Virus record (IMG/VR): IMGVR_UViG_3300025108_000015
Location: 1-64,000 of that record
Length of the DNA: 64,000 nt
Direction: 5' to 3' (one strand)
Source of the DNA: a virus
Shown in pieces: positions 16,160 to 24,411 of this stretch (the stretch's first letter is position 1; each line of letters begins with the position of its first letter). A program made the position numbers and the translations under genes. The notes under the pieces were generated by a model that was given only the letters and a program-made list of their open reading frames with translations, was not told the origin of the DNA and searched no databases.

Positions 16160-18016
16160 ATGGGAGTATTTTCAAGAGCAAGTTTCGGCGCAAGTGGTAA
16201 TTTAGGTAAAATATCCGAATATATAAAAAATCCAAATGCAGATGATAATTCGAAAATATGGAATTATGGAAAATACGCGTATATTAGTATACAAACCAAT
16301 GGTACTAACAATGCAGGTTTATGTTCTCCTGCTTCTGGTGTAACCCTTGGTGATAACCCACTAAATTCTTCTGAAAAGTATAATTCTTTAATAAGTAGAG
16401 ATGGTTCACGTGATGTGCCAGCTAAACCATTATTAGAATCTGTTAGAATAAACAATGATGGTTCGAACGATGTTTCAGATTCCGCTCTATTTGATATTGA
16501 TGTATCATTCAAGTGTTATTCAAAAAGTCAATTCGCAACATATGAATCGGCATTTTTCCGAGTAGGTAATGGTGTTACTTTATCATTTGGGTACAAGGGG
16601 TTAGGTTTTGGGGCATCAATGTCGGCAAACGTATATAACTTTGGATTTTCAATGGATGCAAGTGGCGTTTACTCATGTAATCTGAAACTAACTGGTAAAA
16701 ATAGATTCTCTGCTGTTTTAGCCATGGACCAAACATTAGCCGGAACAGGTACTACAATTAAAGATGAAGAAGATAACGATATCACGGCATTTAACATTCC
16801 AAGTGAATTAAACAATAGATTTATAACTGCCTTTCCAGAGTATGAGGAGTCGAGTGTCATACAAAAGGGTGGCACCAAGGACTTTGTACCGGATGGTGAA
16901 GCAAAACTTAGTGGTGGGTATGCCGTAGCTAATATACAAACAAAATCTGGCGCAGATTTTAAAATATTGGGGATGGTAAACGTAGACTTTGATGATATGT
17001 TTGTTAAATACGTAAAATTTAGTGAATTGATTGATGTCATCAATACCGCACATTCTAATAGTGGATTCAAATGGGGGTTTGGAGATGCAAAAGGAAAATT
17101 CATACCACAATTTGCGTCAGCTGACCCATCGAAATTATTATTAGATGGTGATATGGCAACTTATGGTGAAACCGCGGCTACAACCTTCAATGATGGTATT
17201 AAAAATAATTTAGCAACCGGAACTGGCTTTGATGGTAATGCAAAAGATATGTTGATATCGTTGGATTTGATAAACACTACCATAGACCGATTGGTTGAAA
17301 GAGCAAAGGAAGATAAAGATGCAAAGGGTGAGAGTAGTGTAAATAATTTTCTAAGAGTTTTGTGCGCAACAATTAAAGATTTAACTGGTGGGTTATATCC
17401 ATTAACAATATACAATGATGGGTTTAAGAACTCTAATAAATTTTTAATAGTAAATGAAAGAGCAGAACACCAAAAGGGTATCAGTGCCGCTTATACGTTT
17501 AAAACTCACGACTTAGGTTCTGTTTTAAAATCAGTCAACTTATCATCAAATATGGATTCTGACATGGCCGCAGCAGCATTGGTATCAAATCGTGGGGGGG
17601 AGATACCTAAAGGCGCGTTTGATAATCTATATAACGATTGTGGTCCCAATCTTGAAACAACAGCACCACCTGTACAAATAACATTGGATGACATTCAAAA
17701 GAAAAAAGAAGAATTAGGTACAGGGTTATCAGCGGAACGTTCTCAAGGCCTTAAAGATATTATGAAGTCATACATAAGTAATAAACCAGCTCCAACTGGT
17801 ACTGATACCGGTTACAGATACATGATTGACTTATCTGTAACTTGTTATGGTGTATGGGGTACAAATATTGGTGATACATTTAGTTTCGATGGGTTACCTG
17901 CAAAATACATCGGCGCAGGTAAATATTTTTGTGTAGGTAAAATGGAACATAGCTTTGATGGACAAGGTAATTGGGAAACAAGCTTTACTGGATTCTTAAA
18001 ATTGGATGCTCAATAA
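16160..18016 (+). CDS. Baseplate hub protein (gp27-like, putative)
   Basis: This 618-aa protein has an early segment LLESVRINNDGSNDVSDSALFDIDVSFKCYSKSQFATYESAFFRVGNGVTLSFGY and a C-terminal IGDTFSFDGLPAKYIGAGKYFCVGKMEHSFDGQGNWETSFTGFLKL. Both recall hub proteins of contractile tails (gp27/gpD/gp44 class), where the last strand region reads 'Y.V....H.....GW.T...'. It would form the ring at the tip of the tail tube. Placement after the gp53-like gene agrees. Family assignment is by pattern and position only. Confidence 0.62.
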   Translation: MGVFSRASFGASGNLGKISEYIKNPNADDNSKIWNYGKYAYISIQTNGTNNAGLCSPASGVTLGDNPLNSSEKYNSLISRDGSRDVPAKPLLESVRINNDGSNDVSDSALFDIDVSFKCYSKSQFATYESAFFRVGNGVTLSFGYKGLGFGASMSANVYNFGFSMDASGVYSCNLKLTGKNRFSAVLAMDQTLAGTGTTIKDEEDNDITAFNIPSELNNRFITAFPEYEESSVIQKGGTKDFVPDGEAKLSGGYAVANIQTKSGADFKILGMVNVDFDDMFVKYVKFSELIDVINTAHSNSGFKWGFGDAKGKFIPQFASADPSKLLLDGDMATYGETAATTFNDGIKNNLATGTGFDGNAKDMLISLDLINTTIDRLVERAKEDKDAKGESSVNNFLRVLCATIKDLTGGLYPLTIYNDGFKNSNKFLIVNERAEHQKGISAAYTFKTHDLGSVLKSVNLSSNMDSDMAAAALVSNRGGEIPKGAFDNLYNDCGPNLETTAPPVQITLDDIQKKKEELGTGLSAERSQGLKDIMKSYISNKPAPTGTDTGYRYMIDLSVTCYGVWGTNIGDTFSFDGLPAKYIGAGKYFCVGKMEHSFDGQGNWETSFTGFLKLDAQ

Positions 18017-18552
18017 TGGCCAAACGATTAAAAGTATATTATCCCAAAGGTCAAATTCAAAACGGACTTTACACTCAAGGTAAGGAGTGGATGTCGCCTG
18101 ATGGTACTGAATATGTTGGTGATTACCATACATATAGTACTGGTGAGGTCTTTACTAAAGGAGTTTACTTAAAAGGTGTATCTGAAAAATTAATAAAGTA
18201 TGTTGACCTATCACTTATAGATAATTCTGAAAAATTTAAATACGATTCTCTAAATAAGCTTGATGTTAGTTTCAACTTTGCTGTGTATGGTATTTCAACA
18301 CCAATAGAATCGGATTATGTAAATGGTTACTTTATTCGTTATTTTGTAAAACGTCATTTTAATGATATAATCACTGAAGTTAATAAAGATGTTTATTCTA
18401 CTATTAGTACCGAGTTCTATAAAAAAACAGAAGTTAGATGGAAATTGGTAGACAACGCTGACTTTGTAAATCGCAAGCAGATAGAGTTAGGTAATGAAAC
18501 CATAAAAGGACTTTCAAACTACATCACTAACTATTCAGAATTCTTAAAATAA
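18016..18552 (+). CDS. Unknown protein at the end of the baseplate cluster
   Basis: This is 178 aa from the ATG at 18016, which overlaps the upstream stop (TAATG). An in-frame upstream start at 17971 exists but would overlap the hub gene. The protein begins MAKRLKVYYPKGQIQNGLYTQG and contains SPDGTEYVGDYHTYSTGEVFTKG. No family recognised. Tight coupling to the hub gene suggests a minor virion or assembly protein. Confidence 0.7.
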   Translation: MAKRLKVYYPKGQIQNGLYTQGKEWMSPDGTEYVGDYHTYSTGEVFTKGVYLKGVSEKLIKYVDLSLIDNSEKFKYDSLNKLDVSFNFAVYGISTPIESDYVNGYFIRYFVKRHFNDIITEVNKDVYSTISTEFYKKTEVRWKLVDNADFVNRKQIELGNETIKGLSNYITNYSEFLK

Positions 18553-18574
18553 TAACAATTTCTTAACATTAAAA

Positions 18575-18606
18575 TTTGGTATATCCAAATAATTTTCGTA
18601 TCTTTA
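18575..18606 (+). promoter_or_regulatory. Early-type promoter P1, TTTGG-N19-TATCTTTA
   Basis: The -33 box TTTGG (18575-18579) and -7 box TATCTTTA (18599-18606) are 19 bases apart. The spacer forms a perfect dyad TTTGG-TATAT-CCAAA. Upstream is the shared element TAACA-N6-TTAACA. It drives the 111-aa gene at 18629. Confidence 0.75.
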
Positions 18607-18628
18607 CTATGTAAAAGATAGATAAGTT

Positions 18629-18964
18629 ATGAAAGTAAAAGAAATTAAATATGGTATCGAAATCACGAAACCATGGAATGCCGAAATGTACAACCACAAT
18701 GAGAAAGTATCCGACTTGATGAAAGCTGAGTTGAGGTTGGCTTTGAACAATGCTATGAAAACTGAAAACGAGGAACTTCTAAGAGACGTTGCTTCCGTGA
18801 TTTGTCCAAGTGGATATGGTATTGGGTTTGAGATGGAAGACATCTACAATGAGTCTCTTAGAGAGTTAGGGATGGTTGAAAACTATTGGTTAAACGAAGA
18901 GTACCCCTATGGAGTAACAAAAGGTATAGTTCCTTCAGTTGAACTTGAATTCATAGGTTACTAA
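18629..18964 (+). CDS. Unknown protein under promoter P1
   Basis: A 111-aa protein beginning MKVKEIKYGIEITKPWNAEMYNHNEKVS, with an acidic C-terminal half. No family recognised. It begins 22 bases after the P1 -7 box and is followed by promoter P2, so it seems to be a single-gene early unit at the border between late virion genes and the replication region. Confidence 0.72.
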   Translation: MKVKEIKYGIEITKPWNAEMYNHNEKVSDLMKAELRLALNNAMKTENEELLRDVASVICPSGYGIGFEMEDIYNESLRELGMVENYWLNEEYPYGVTKGIVPSVELEFIGY

Positions 18965-18991
18965 ACTTTAACAATTTCTTAACATTAAAAG

Positions 18992-19023
18992 TTTGGTGAT
19001 TTCAATATTAATCACTATATTAG
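18992..19023 (+). promoter_or_regulatory. Early-type promoter P2, TTTGG-N19-TATATTAG
   Basis: Boxes at 18992-18996 and 19016-19023. The spacer contains the dyad GTGATT / AATCAC. The upstream element TTAACA-N5-TTAACA lies just 5'. It serves the small genes from 19077. Confidence 0.8.
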
Positions 19024-19076
19024 TACTGTTGATGTGGGGATGTTACCACGATAATAAAAAATAAAAAATAAAAATT

Positions 19077-19349
19077 ATGACCTATCAAGAATTAAATCAG
19101 TTGAGTATCGAACAACTACGAGTGTTAAACAACAAAGTAGTTGAAGTGATTAAGATTAAGAAAAGTGAAAATGCACTTAACGTCAAAGAAGAACTTTACA
19201 TTGGTGCTAATGTGAGTGTTAATCACCCTAAGTTAAAGGGTAAACAACTCCGAGTTGAGAAAATCAACCGAACTAAGGCCGTTCTAAAAGTGTTGAATGG
19301 GTATGGGACTTACACAGTTCCTATGAATATGATTGAAGTAAACAAGTAA
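19077..19349 (+). CDS. Unknown small protein
   Basis: This 90-aa protein has a helical N-terminal half (TYQELNQLSIEQLRVLNNKVVEVIK) and a beta-rich C-terminal half (ELYIGANVSVNHPKLKGKQLRVEKINRTKAVLKV) that looks like a small KOW/SH3-like barrel. A nucleic-acid or protein binding role is only a suggestion. It is first in a run of three small genes after P2, 54 bases from the -7 box. Confidence 0.7.
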   Translation: MTYQELNQLSIEQLRVLNNKVVEVIKIKKSENALNVKEELYIGANVSVNHPKLKGKQLRVEKINRTKAVLKVLNGYGTYTVPMNMIEVNK

Positions 19350-19352
19350 GAT

Positions 19353-19568
19353 ATGATAGTTCAGAAACCACAAAGTCAAGGTATCACAATTGACCTAACA
19401 GGTCCTCAAGGTAACGCATTTTTCCTTCTTGGGACTGCTAAGAAACTGGCTCGCCAACTCGATTTCAATGAGAGTTTCATTTTGAATGAAATGAAGAATG
19501 GTGACTATGAAAACTTAATCAAAGTATTTGACCACTACTTCGGTAGTGTAGTAACCCTTTATCGTTAG
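19353..19568 (+). CDS. Unknown small protein
   Basis: This 71-aa protein (TIDLTGPQGNAFFLLGTAKKLARQLDF, then MKNGDYENLIKVFDHYFGSVVTL) resembles short conserved proteins often seen in phages and plasmids with the same 'GN.f.ll..a...' pattern, but I cannot name its function. It starts 3 bp after the 90-aa gene and 3 bp before the next. Confidence 0.7.
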   Translation: MIVQKPQSQGITIDLTGPQGNAFFLLGTAKKLARQLDFNESFILNEMKNGDYENLIKVFDHYFGSVVTLYR

Positions 19569-19571
19569 GAT

Positions 19572-19754
19572 ATGACACACGTAGAAAAAGAACAATGGTT
19601 ACAAATGGCCAACAAACTTCAATGGGAGGGGTTAAATTCCCAAGAGTGGGAGACCATGGTGGAACTTCGCAAAAAGATGTTGATTGGTAAGGGTAAAAAT
19701 CCAAACCATTACGACTTAGGTTCAACACGATGTTCAAAAAAGTTTGGATACTAA
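19572..19754 (+). CDS. Unknown small protein
   Basis: A 60-aa protein (MTHVEKEQWLQMANKLQWEGLNSQEWETMVELRKKML). It is helical, tryptophan-rich and ends SKKFGY. It is the last of three tightly packed small genes, and promoter P3 overlaps its 3' end. No family recognised. Confidence 0.6.
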   Translation: MTHVEKEQWLQMANKLQWEGLNSQEWETMVELRKKMLIGKGKNPNHYDLGSTRCSKKFGY

Positions 19755-19774
19755 CGAATAATTTCGTATATTAG
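19743..19774 (+). promoter_or_regulatory. Early-type promoter P3, TTTGG-N19-TATATTAG
   Basis: Boxes at 19743-19747 and 19767-19774, overlapping the end of the 60-aa gene. The spacer has the dyad ACGAA-TAAT-TTCGT. The next start codon, GTG 19780, is only 5 bases after the -7 box, so the transcript would be leaderless or nearly so. Confidence 0.8.
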
Positions 19775-19779
19775 TCTTT

Positions 19780-21006
19780 GTGAAGATAGTAGATACAAAC
19801 GAACGATTACATAAACGCATCTCTGCCCTGTCAAGTAAGGTGTTGGTGTTTCCCATTCTAACAAGTTTGGTGAAACACCCTCATCTTTCCCGTATATCGT
19901 CTATTTTGATATCTGATGGTGATATTGACATTTTTGTAAACTACAATAATATAGACGCAGGTTATGTAACTGACCCAATAGACTTCAGTCAATTCGAAGA
20001 GGTATGTGTGGTTGGTTTAAAAGAGTTCTTACACCATTACGACTACCTACCTACAATGTCCGACCTTGAAATGGAGTTATTCCATCAGGCGAAGGATTTC
20101 GATGTAGAAGAACGACCTATATATACAATCTTTAGAAGACGTAAAGCTCCCAAAGCAAATGACCTCATTCCAATTTGGAAACACTATGAACAATTCCAAG
20201 ATTGGAAAGTTATGTGGTCTCAAAATCCGACCTCAAGTAAATTTAGTAAGTTGTATCCTAAATGTCTTAATTGGATAGAGAGAAGTGGGTTGTATACACA
20301 AGGTGGTATGGAGTATAGTCAATATAATATGTTCACTACCACATCTCGACCATCAAACACCTTTGGTGGTATTAACTATGCAGCACTTCCAAAAGATGGT
20401 GATGTTCGTAAGAGGTTCATATCACGATTTGAGGGTGGTAAGTTGTATCAGTTAGATTTTGATGGATACCACATTCGTTTGATTGCTAAATTGATAGGTG
20501 TAGACATACCATTAGACATCAAAGCACATAAGTGGTTAGCAGACCAATATGGAGCAGACCTCAAAGATGCAAAAGCAATCACGTTTAGACAATTATATGG
20601 GGGTGTCCAAGATGAATACAAACACATTCCATTCTTTAGTAAGACCTCAGAGTATATAGAGTCACTTTGGAATGACTTTTTACGTAATCGACTCACATTT
20701 ACCCCAATTATGAGCCGGAAAATAGAAATAATCGACTCACTCAATAAAAATAAGTTATTTAATTACATCTTACAATCGGTTGAGACTGAAAGAAACATAC
20801 TTATATTGGAGAAACTCTCTAATATGAAAAGCTCTCAAAAATCACTACCTATATTATACACATATGACTCAATATTGTTTGATGTGGATTCTGATGATGG
20901 TATTGAATATATTTTAGAAATAAAAAAAGTTATGGAGTCCGGTGGGTTTCCAACTGACATTGAAATTGGAGATAATTACAAAGATATGGTTAAGGTCAAT
21001 CTTTAG
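19780..21006 (+). CDS. Family A DNA polymerase-like protein
   Basis: This 408-aa protein with a GTG start has a C-terminal half with the order of family A polymerase motifs. Before motif A come TTTSRPSNTFGGINYAALP and VRKRFISRF (as in 'TGRLSS..PNLQNIP..IR.AF'). Motif A is QLDFDGYHIRLIAKL, with D226. Motif B is DAKAITFRQLYGG, keeping the K, F and Y of the O-helix. Motif C is LYTYDSILFDVD, with D363, and the end EIGDNYKDM resembles the terminal 'GIGEDW'. The HDE of motif C is YDS, and the Taq E615 position is H, so activity may be altered. No 3'-5' exonuclease domain is seen. A family B gp43 is also present at 37500. Confidence 0.7.
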   Translation: MKIVDTNERLHKRISALSSKVLVFPILTSLVKHPHLSRISSILISDGDIDIFVNYNNIDAGYVTDPIDFSQFEEVCVVGLKEFLHHYDYLPTMSDLEMELFHQAKDFDVEERPIYTIFRRRKAPKANDLIPIWKHYEQFQDWKVMWSQNPTSSKFSKLYPKCLNWIERSGLYTQGGMEYSQYNMFTTTSRPSNTFGGINYAALPKDGDVRKRFISRFEGGKLYQLDFDGYHIRLIAKLIGVDIPLDIKAHKWLADQYGADLKDAKAITFRQLYGGVQDEYKHIPFFSKTSEYIESLWNDFLRNRLTFTPIMSRKIEIIDSLNKNKLFNYILQSVETERNILILEKLSNMKSSQKSLPILYTYDSILFDVDSDDGIEYILEIKKVMESGGFPTDIEIGDNYKDMVKVNL

Positions 21007-21012
21007 ATATTT

Positions 21013-23106
21013 ATGTTTATGAAGAAACTTATCAATTACATAGCAAAAAAAGTGTGGAACGAAGTGGGTGTATCCTTAAATGAAGGTATACATACCAAAG
21101 AGTCACTGAAAGCTACATACAAAGTAGTTTCAGACATATTAGGTGAATCTATTGCAGAAGAGTTACTTATCAACTTATTAGAAGCTAAAGATGATAAAGT
21201 CGATCCTGATACTGAAGTAACTTATAAGAATAAGGATGGTGAAAAGAAAACCACGACTTATAAAACTGCGATATCATCCGATAAAGAATCCCCTCAATAC
21301 AAAGCAGCAGATACCCTCAGAAATACCAATGATACGCCGGAAGAAAAAGAAGACGATGGTAAGTTTTCAAAATCCGACCAAATTGGTATGATGACTCAGA
21401 TAGAAAAAGATGCTCAAGCTAATACCGATGATAACGAATCCGATTCTACAAACGAACCATCACCAAAAATCACCGACAGCGTATATGGTACTGCTGGAAA
21501 GGGTGATACTGACGTAAAGAACAATATGTTCAAATACGGATTCTCAGGATATCAGAAAGGTACTGGTAAAAGGCCGGCTCCTGGTTCTCCTGGTTCTGCT
21601 TTTAACGAAATCGCATCTGGTGAAGGTATTCATATGCTGAACGAGAACCCAAATATGACCGAAGAAGAGTTGGCTCGTAAAATGTATGACCAATACAAAG
21701 AAACCGCACTTGGTAAAGAGCAAAGTAGGTCATCCGGAGTTGGTAGTATACCAAGTGACGTTGAAAATGACAAACTATACTCAAAATGTGTGATATCAGC
21801 ACGGTCAGCTAAAACCAAATACGATACGACTCAAAATAGAGTATCCGAACTACAATCTAAAGGTAACTTTGGTAGTATTGATAAGATAGACACTTATTAT
21901 GGAGCAGCAGAATCCATAGATGCGCAGGTGTTAGCAATTAATGGCGCTAATAAGGTAATTTTACCCAATGGTACTGAGGTTGGTAAAGAAGATGCTGTTG
22001 CTTTTGTAAAAGCCGGTGGTGGTGGTATGAACCCATCCGATACTGCTACGTTTGCTAAGGATAAGTCTGGTAATTTACTTATACAATTCCACTCAGACAA
22101 AACATCCACCGCAGATATCCAAGATAACTCTACCCTAGCTCAGGAGGGTGAAAATTATAAATCATCCATTGATAAACTTGATGGGTTATCTGATGAACAA
22201 AAGACTAAGGCAAAGGCATTAGTCGATGAATACTCTGATAAAATGTCTTCCATTGAAGGCAGTTATAATAGCCAAACGGCTAAGATTGCTGGTAGATTAT
22301 CAGAACTTCCAGTTGAAGCTCAAGTAGATATCATCGAAAAGGATACTGGTACTTTGAAGAAAAATATAGAAGTTGCAATTTTTGGTAAAGATGGTAAGCC
22401 TAAAAAACAATTTCAAAATTACCTTTCAGATGGAGCCACCTCAGATTCACTTTCTACGGAAGACAAGTACAATGCTATTCGTAGATTAGTAGCTGATGGT
22501 AATGGTAAAAGTAATGAGATTAAGGTAATCACTAAAGTAGGCCTCGCTTTACAATCTAAAGATTCATCTGTTGAAGGTATTGATGTTAAAAAATTAATTT
22601 CTGATGAGAGGGAGCAGGTTGTAAATCTTCAAAGAGAACGTATACAACAACTAAACTCACAAGGTTCTACTGACGTAGATGGTGTTGCTGTTCCATTGGG
22701 TAGGTTAATGGAGGCTGAGGAGACTATTAGGGGATTTCATCTCACATTGATGGACTACCCACCAAAGGATTACAAAGAAGGTGACCCATCATCTATGGTA
22801 GGTTCATCTCTCGATGTCAATATGGGTGGTGCTCAAGTAAATGGTGAAAAGCTTAGAGGCTGTATGGGTGTTGGTAGTAGTACCGAATTTAAACAAAAAT
22901 TCAGACTTAATGAAGTTGATGAAATCGTAAAAGATAAAGAAGGTAATGTTACTGGTAAGACTGTATTCGTTTACGCCATAGATTCCAAAGGTAAGCAACT
23001 GGAAATAGGTAAGAAGTCCTACCGTTCTAAAGCAGGTGCTACTGGGAAGACTAACAATACATTTACATATAGTAGTGAAATACAAAAGTGTTTCAAATCT
23101 AAGTAG
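21013..23106 (+). CDS. Large acidic protein, unknown function
   Basis: A 697-aa protein, polar and low-complexity in residues about 60-240 (acidic linker EEKEDDGKFSKSD, NTDDNESDSTNEPSPK). A more folded C-terminal region contains MGVGSSTEFKQKFRLNEVDEI and TVFVYAIDSKGKQLEIGKKSYRS. A second in-frame ATG lies at 21019. A late-type GATATTTAT lies right at the start, too close for normal spacing. It may be a virion or internal head protein, but no family is recognised. Confidence 0.7.
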   Translation: MFMKKLINYIAKKVWNEVGVSLNEGIHTKESLKATYKVVSDILGESIAEELLINLLEAKDDKVDPDTEVTYKNKDGEKKTTTYKTAISSDKESPQYKAADTLRNTNDTPEEKEDDGKFSKSDQIGMMTQIEKDAQANTDDNESDSTNEPSPKITDSVYGTAGKGDTDVKNNMFKYGFSGYQKGTGKRPAPGSPGSAFNEIASGEGIHMLNENPNMTEEELARKMYDQYKETALGKEQSRSSGVGSIPSDVENDKLYSKCVISARSAKTKYDTTQNRVSELQSKGNFGSIDKIDTYYGAAESIDAQVLAINGANKVILPNGTEVGKEDAVAFVKAGGGGMNPSDTATFAKDKSGNLLIQFHSDKTSTADIQDNSTLAQEGENYKSSIDKLDGLSDEQKTKAKALVDEYSDKMSSIEGSYNSQTAKIAGRLSELPVEAQVDIIEKDTGTLKKNIEVAIFGKDGKPKKQFQNYLSDGATSDSLSTEDKYNAIRRLVADGNGKSNEIKVITKVGLALQSKDSSVEGIDVKKLISDEREQVVNLQRERIQQLNSQGSTDVDGVAVPLGRLMEAEETIRGFHLTLMDYPPKDYKEGDPSSMVGSSLDVNMGGAQVNGEKLRGCMGVGSSTEFKQKFRLNEVDEIVKDKEGNVTGKTVFVYAIDSKGKQLEIGKKSYRSKAGATGKTNNTFTYSSEIQKCFKSK

Positions 23107-23116
23107 GAGATAATGA

Positions 23117-23503
23117 GTGAGAACACAATTATTATGTACATTTTCAACTGAGAGTGAATTCGAAGATATGGTAAAACATATATTATCGGCATATGAAATA
23201 TTTAGCCGTAAGATATTTGTTCTAAAATTAAAACCATCAAATGAGTTGGTAATAAGTTATAATATAGTACCAAATGGTGTTAAATTTTTACCAGCTACGA
23301 TTATGGTACATAGAAAGAAGGAATCGAATACCATGTACACAATAAATTCACTGAATACATTAATAACATCTGAAAATGGTGGGTATTTAGATAAATCGTA
23401 TCAAGTAGATTGGAACAAATATAGGAATTCACTTATACTTACAGATGGTGATGGCTTTAAGGTAATGAAGACGAGTTTATTCCGAATTATTGACGTTAAT
23501 TAA
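23117..23503 (+). CDS. Conserved phage protein, unknown function
   Basis: A 128-aa protein with a GTG start preceded by TAGGAGA. It contains LKPSNELVISYNIVPNGVKFLPATIMVHRKKESNTMYTINSLNTLI. The 'NTMYTINALN' pattern is familiar from small proteins of T4-like marine phages, but no function is known to me. It is 10 bp after the 697-aa gene and probably co-transcribed with it. Confidence 0.7.
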   Translation: MRTQLLCTFSTESEFEDMVKHILSAYEIFSRKIFVLKLKPSNELVISYNIVPNGVKFLPATIMVHRKKESNTMYTINSLNTLITSENGGYLDKSYQVDWNKYRNSLILTDGDGFKVMKTSLFRIIDVN

Positions 23504-23512
23504 CTCCAGCGC

Positions 23513-23526
23513 CATATTTATATGAG
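23513..23526 (+). promoter_or_regulatory. Late-type motif CATATTTATATGAG upstream of gene 32
   Basis: It lies in the 141-bp gap before gp32, 118 bases from its start, and upstream of promoter P4. It may provide late transcription of gene 32 in addition to the early promoter. The distance makes this uncertain. Confidence 0.35.
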
Positions 23527-23573
23527 TACGAAAGTACAACAACAAAATAAAAAATAAAATATTTTAGAATACA

Positions 23574-23605
23574 TTTGGTTTTGTCACCCAAATGTTGTAT
23601 ATTAG
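23574..23605 (+). promoter_or_regulatory. Early-type promoter P4, TTTGG-N19-TATATTAG
   Basis: Boxes at 23574-23578 and 23598-23605. The dyad CATTTGG / CCAAATG (23572-23578 and 23588-23594) overlaps the -33 box. It drives the gp32-uvsX-rnh set. Confidence 0.82.
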
Positions 23606-23644
23606 TGACATAGTTAACAATTAATAATTAAAAAGAGTAGTATT

Positions 23645-24406
23645 ATGGCTATTGATTTAAATGCAATCCGCAATCGTTTGAACACGCTTCAAACAAAAGT
23701 AACAAAGACTGATAATCTTTGGAAACCACAACCAGGTAAACAACAAATCCGTATTTTACCTTACACCCACAACGCTTCGAATCCGTTTATTGAACTTTAC
23801 TTCCACTTTGGTTTTGGTGGTAAAAACATCATCTCTCCAAGTTCATTTGGTGAGGCTGACCCTTTATTGGAATTCGCTGAAAAGTTGAAAGCAACTGGAA
23901 ATCGTGATGATTACCAATTGTCTCGTAAATTAACTCCTAAGATGAGAACATACGTACCAGTATTGGTTCGTGGTGAAGAGTCTGAAGGTGTTAAGTTTTG
24001 GGGATTTGGTAAAAACGTTTACCAAGAACTATTAGGGTTCTTCGCAGACCCTGATTATGGTGATTTGACCGATCCAGTAAATGGTCGTGATGTAACAGTA
24101 GAATTCAAAACTGCTGCTGAACTTGGTAAGTCTTATCCTGAGACCTACATCCGTGTAAAACCAAACACAACTCCAATCTCTGAGGATTCAAACATTGTTG
24201 AATCATCTAAAGAGCAGATTGAACTTCCAGGTATGTTCAAAAAAGTAACATATGAAGAAATGGAAGGTATGTTGAAAGAATGGTTAGAAACTGGTGAAGT
24301 ATCAGATACGAAAGAACAACCAGTTGCTGAAACATCTCAACCAACTCAATCAACTTCTCCCGCATCTAATGTAAAAGATGCATTTGACGATTTATTTAAC
24401 GACTAA
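23645..24406 (+). CDS. 32: Single-stranded DNA-binding protein gp32
   Basis: This 253-aa protein has a basic N-terminal recruitment region, an OB-fold core (KQQIRILPYTHNASNPFIELYFHFGFGGKNI, then SRKLTPKMRTYVPVLVRGEE and VKFWGFGKNVYQELLGFF) and an acidic C-terminal tail ending VKDAFDDLFND, which in T4 recruits replication partners. It coats ssDNA in replication and recombination. The protein contains no cysteine, so the zinc site of T4 gp32 is missing. It has its own promoter P4 and lies directly before uvsX. Confidence 0.93.
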   Translation: MAIDLNAIRNRLNTLQTKVTKTDNLWKPQPGKQQIRILPYTHNASNPFIELYFHFGFGGKNIISPSSFGEADPLLEFAEKLKATGNRDDYQLSRKLTPKMRTYVPVLVRGEESEGVKFWGFGKNVYQELLGFFADPDYGDLTDPVNGRDVTVEFKTAAELGKSYPETYIRVKPNTTPISEDSNIVESSKEQIELPGMFKKVTYEEMEGMLKEWLETGEVSDTKEQPVAETSQPTQSTSPASNVKDAFDDLFND

Positions 24407-24411
24407 TCAGT

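Noticed and set aside
16669-17110. Overlapping minus-strand ORFs of 100-144 aa in the hub gene
   Set aside because: They lie fully within a strong + strand gene, resemble no known protein and have no promoter; all other genes are on the + strand.
17971-18015. Longer N-terminus for the 178-aa protein
   Set aside because: It would overlap the hub gene by 46 bases; the TAATG start at 18016 is the normal coupling in this genome.
21602-22109. Minus-strand ORFs within the 697-aa gene
   Set aside because: These are shadow frames with no ribosome-binding site or recognisable domain.
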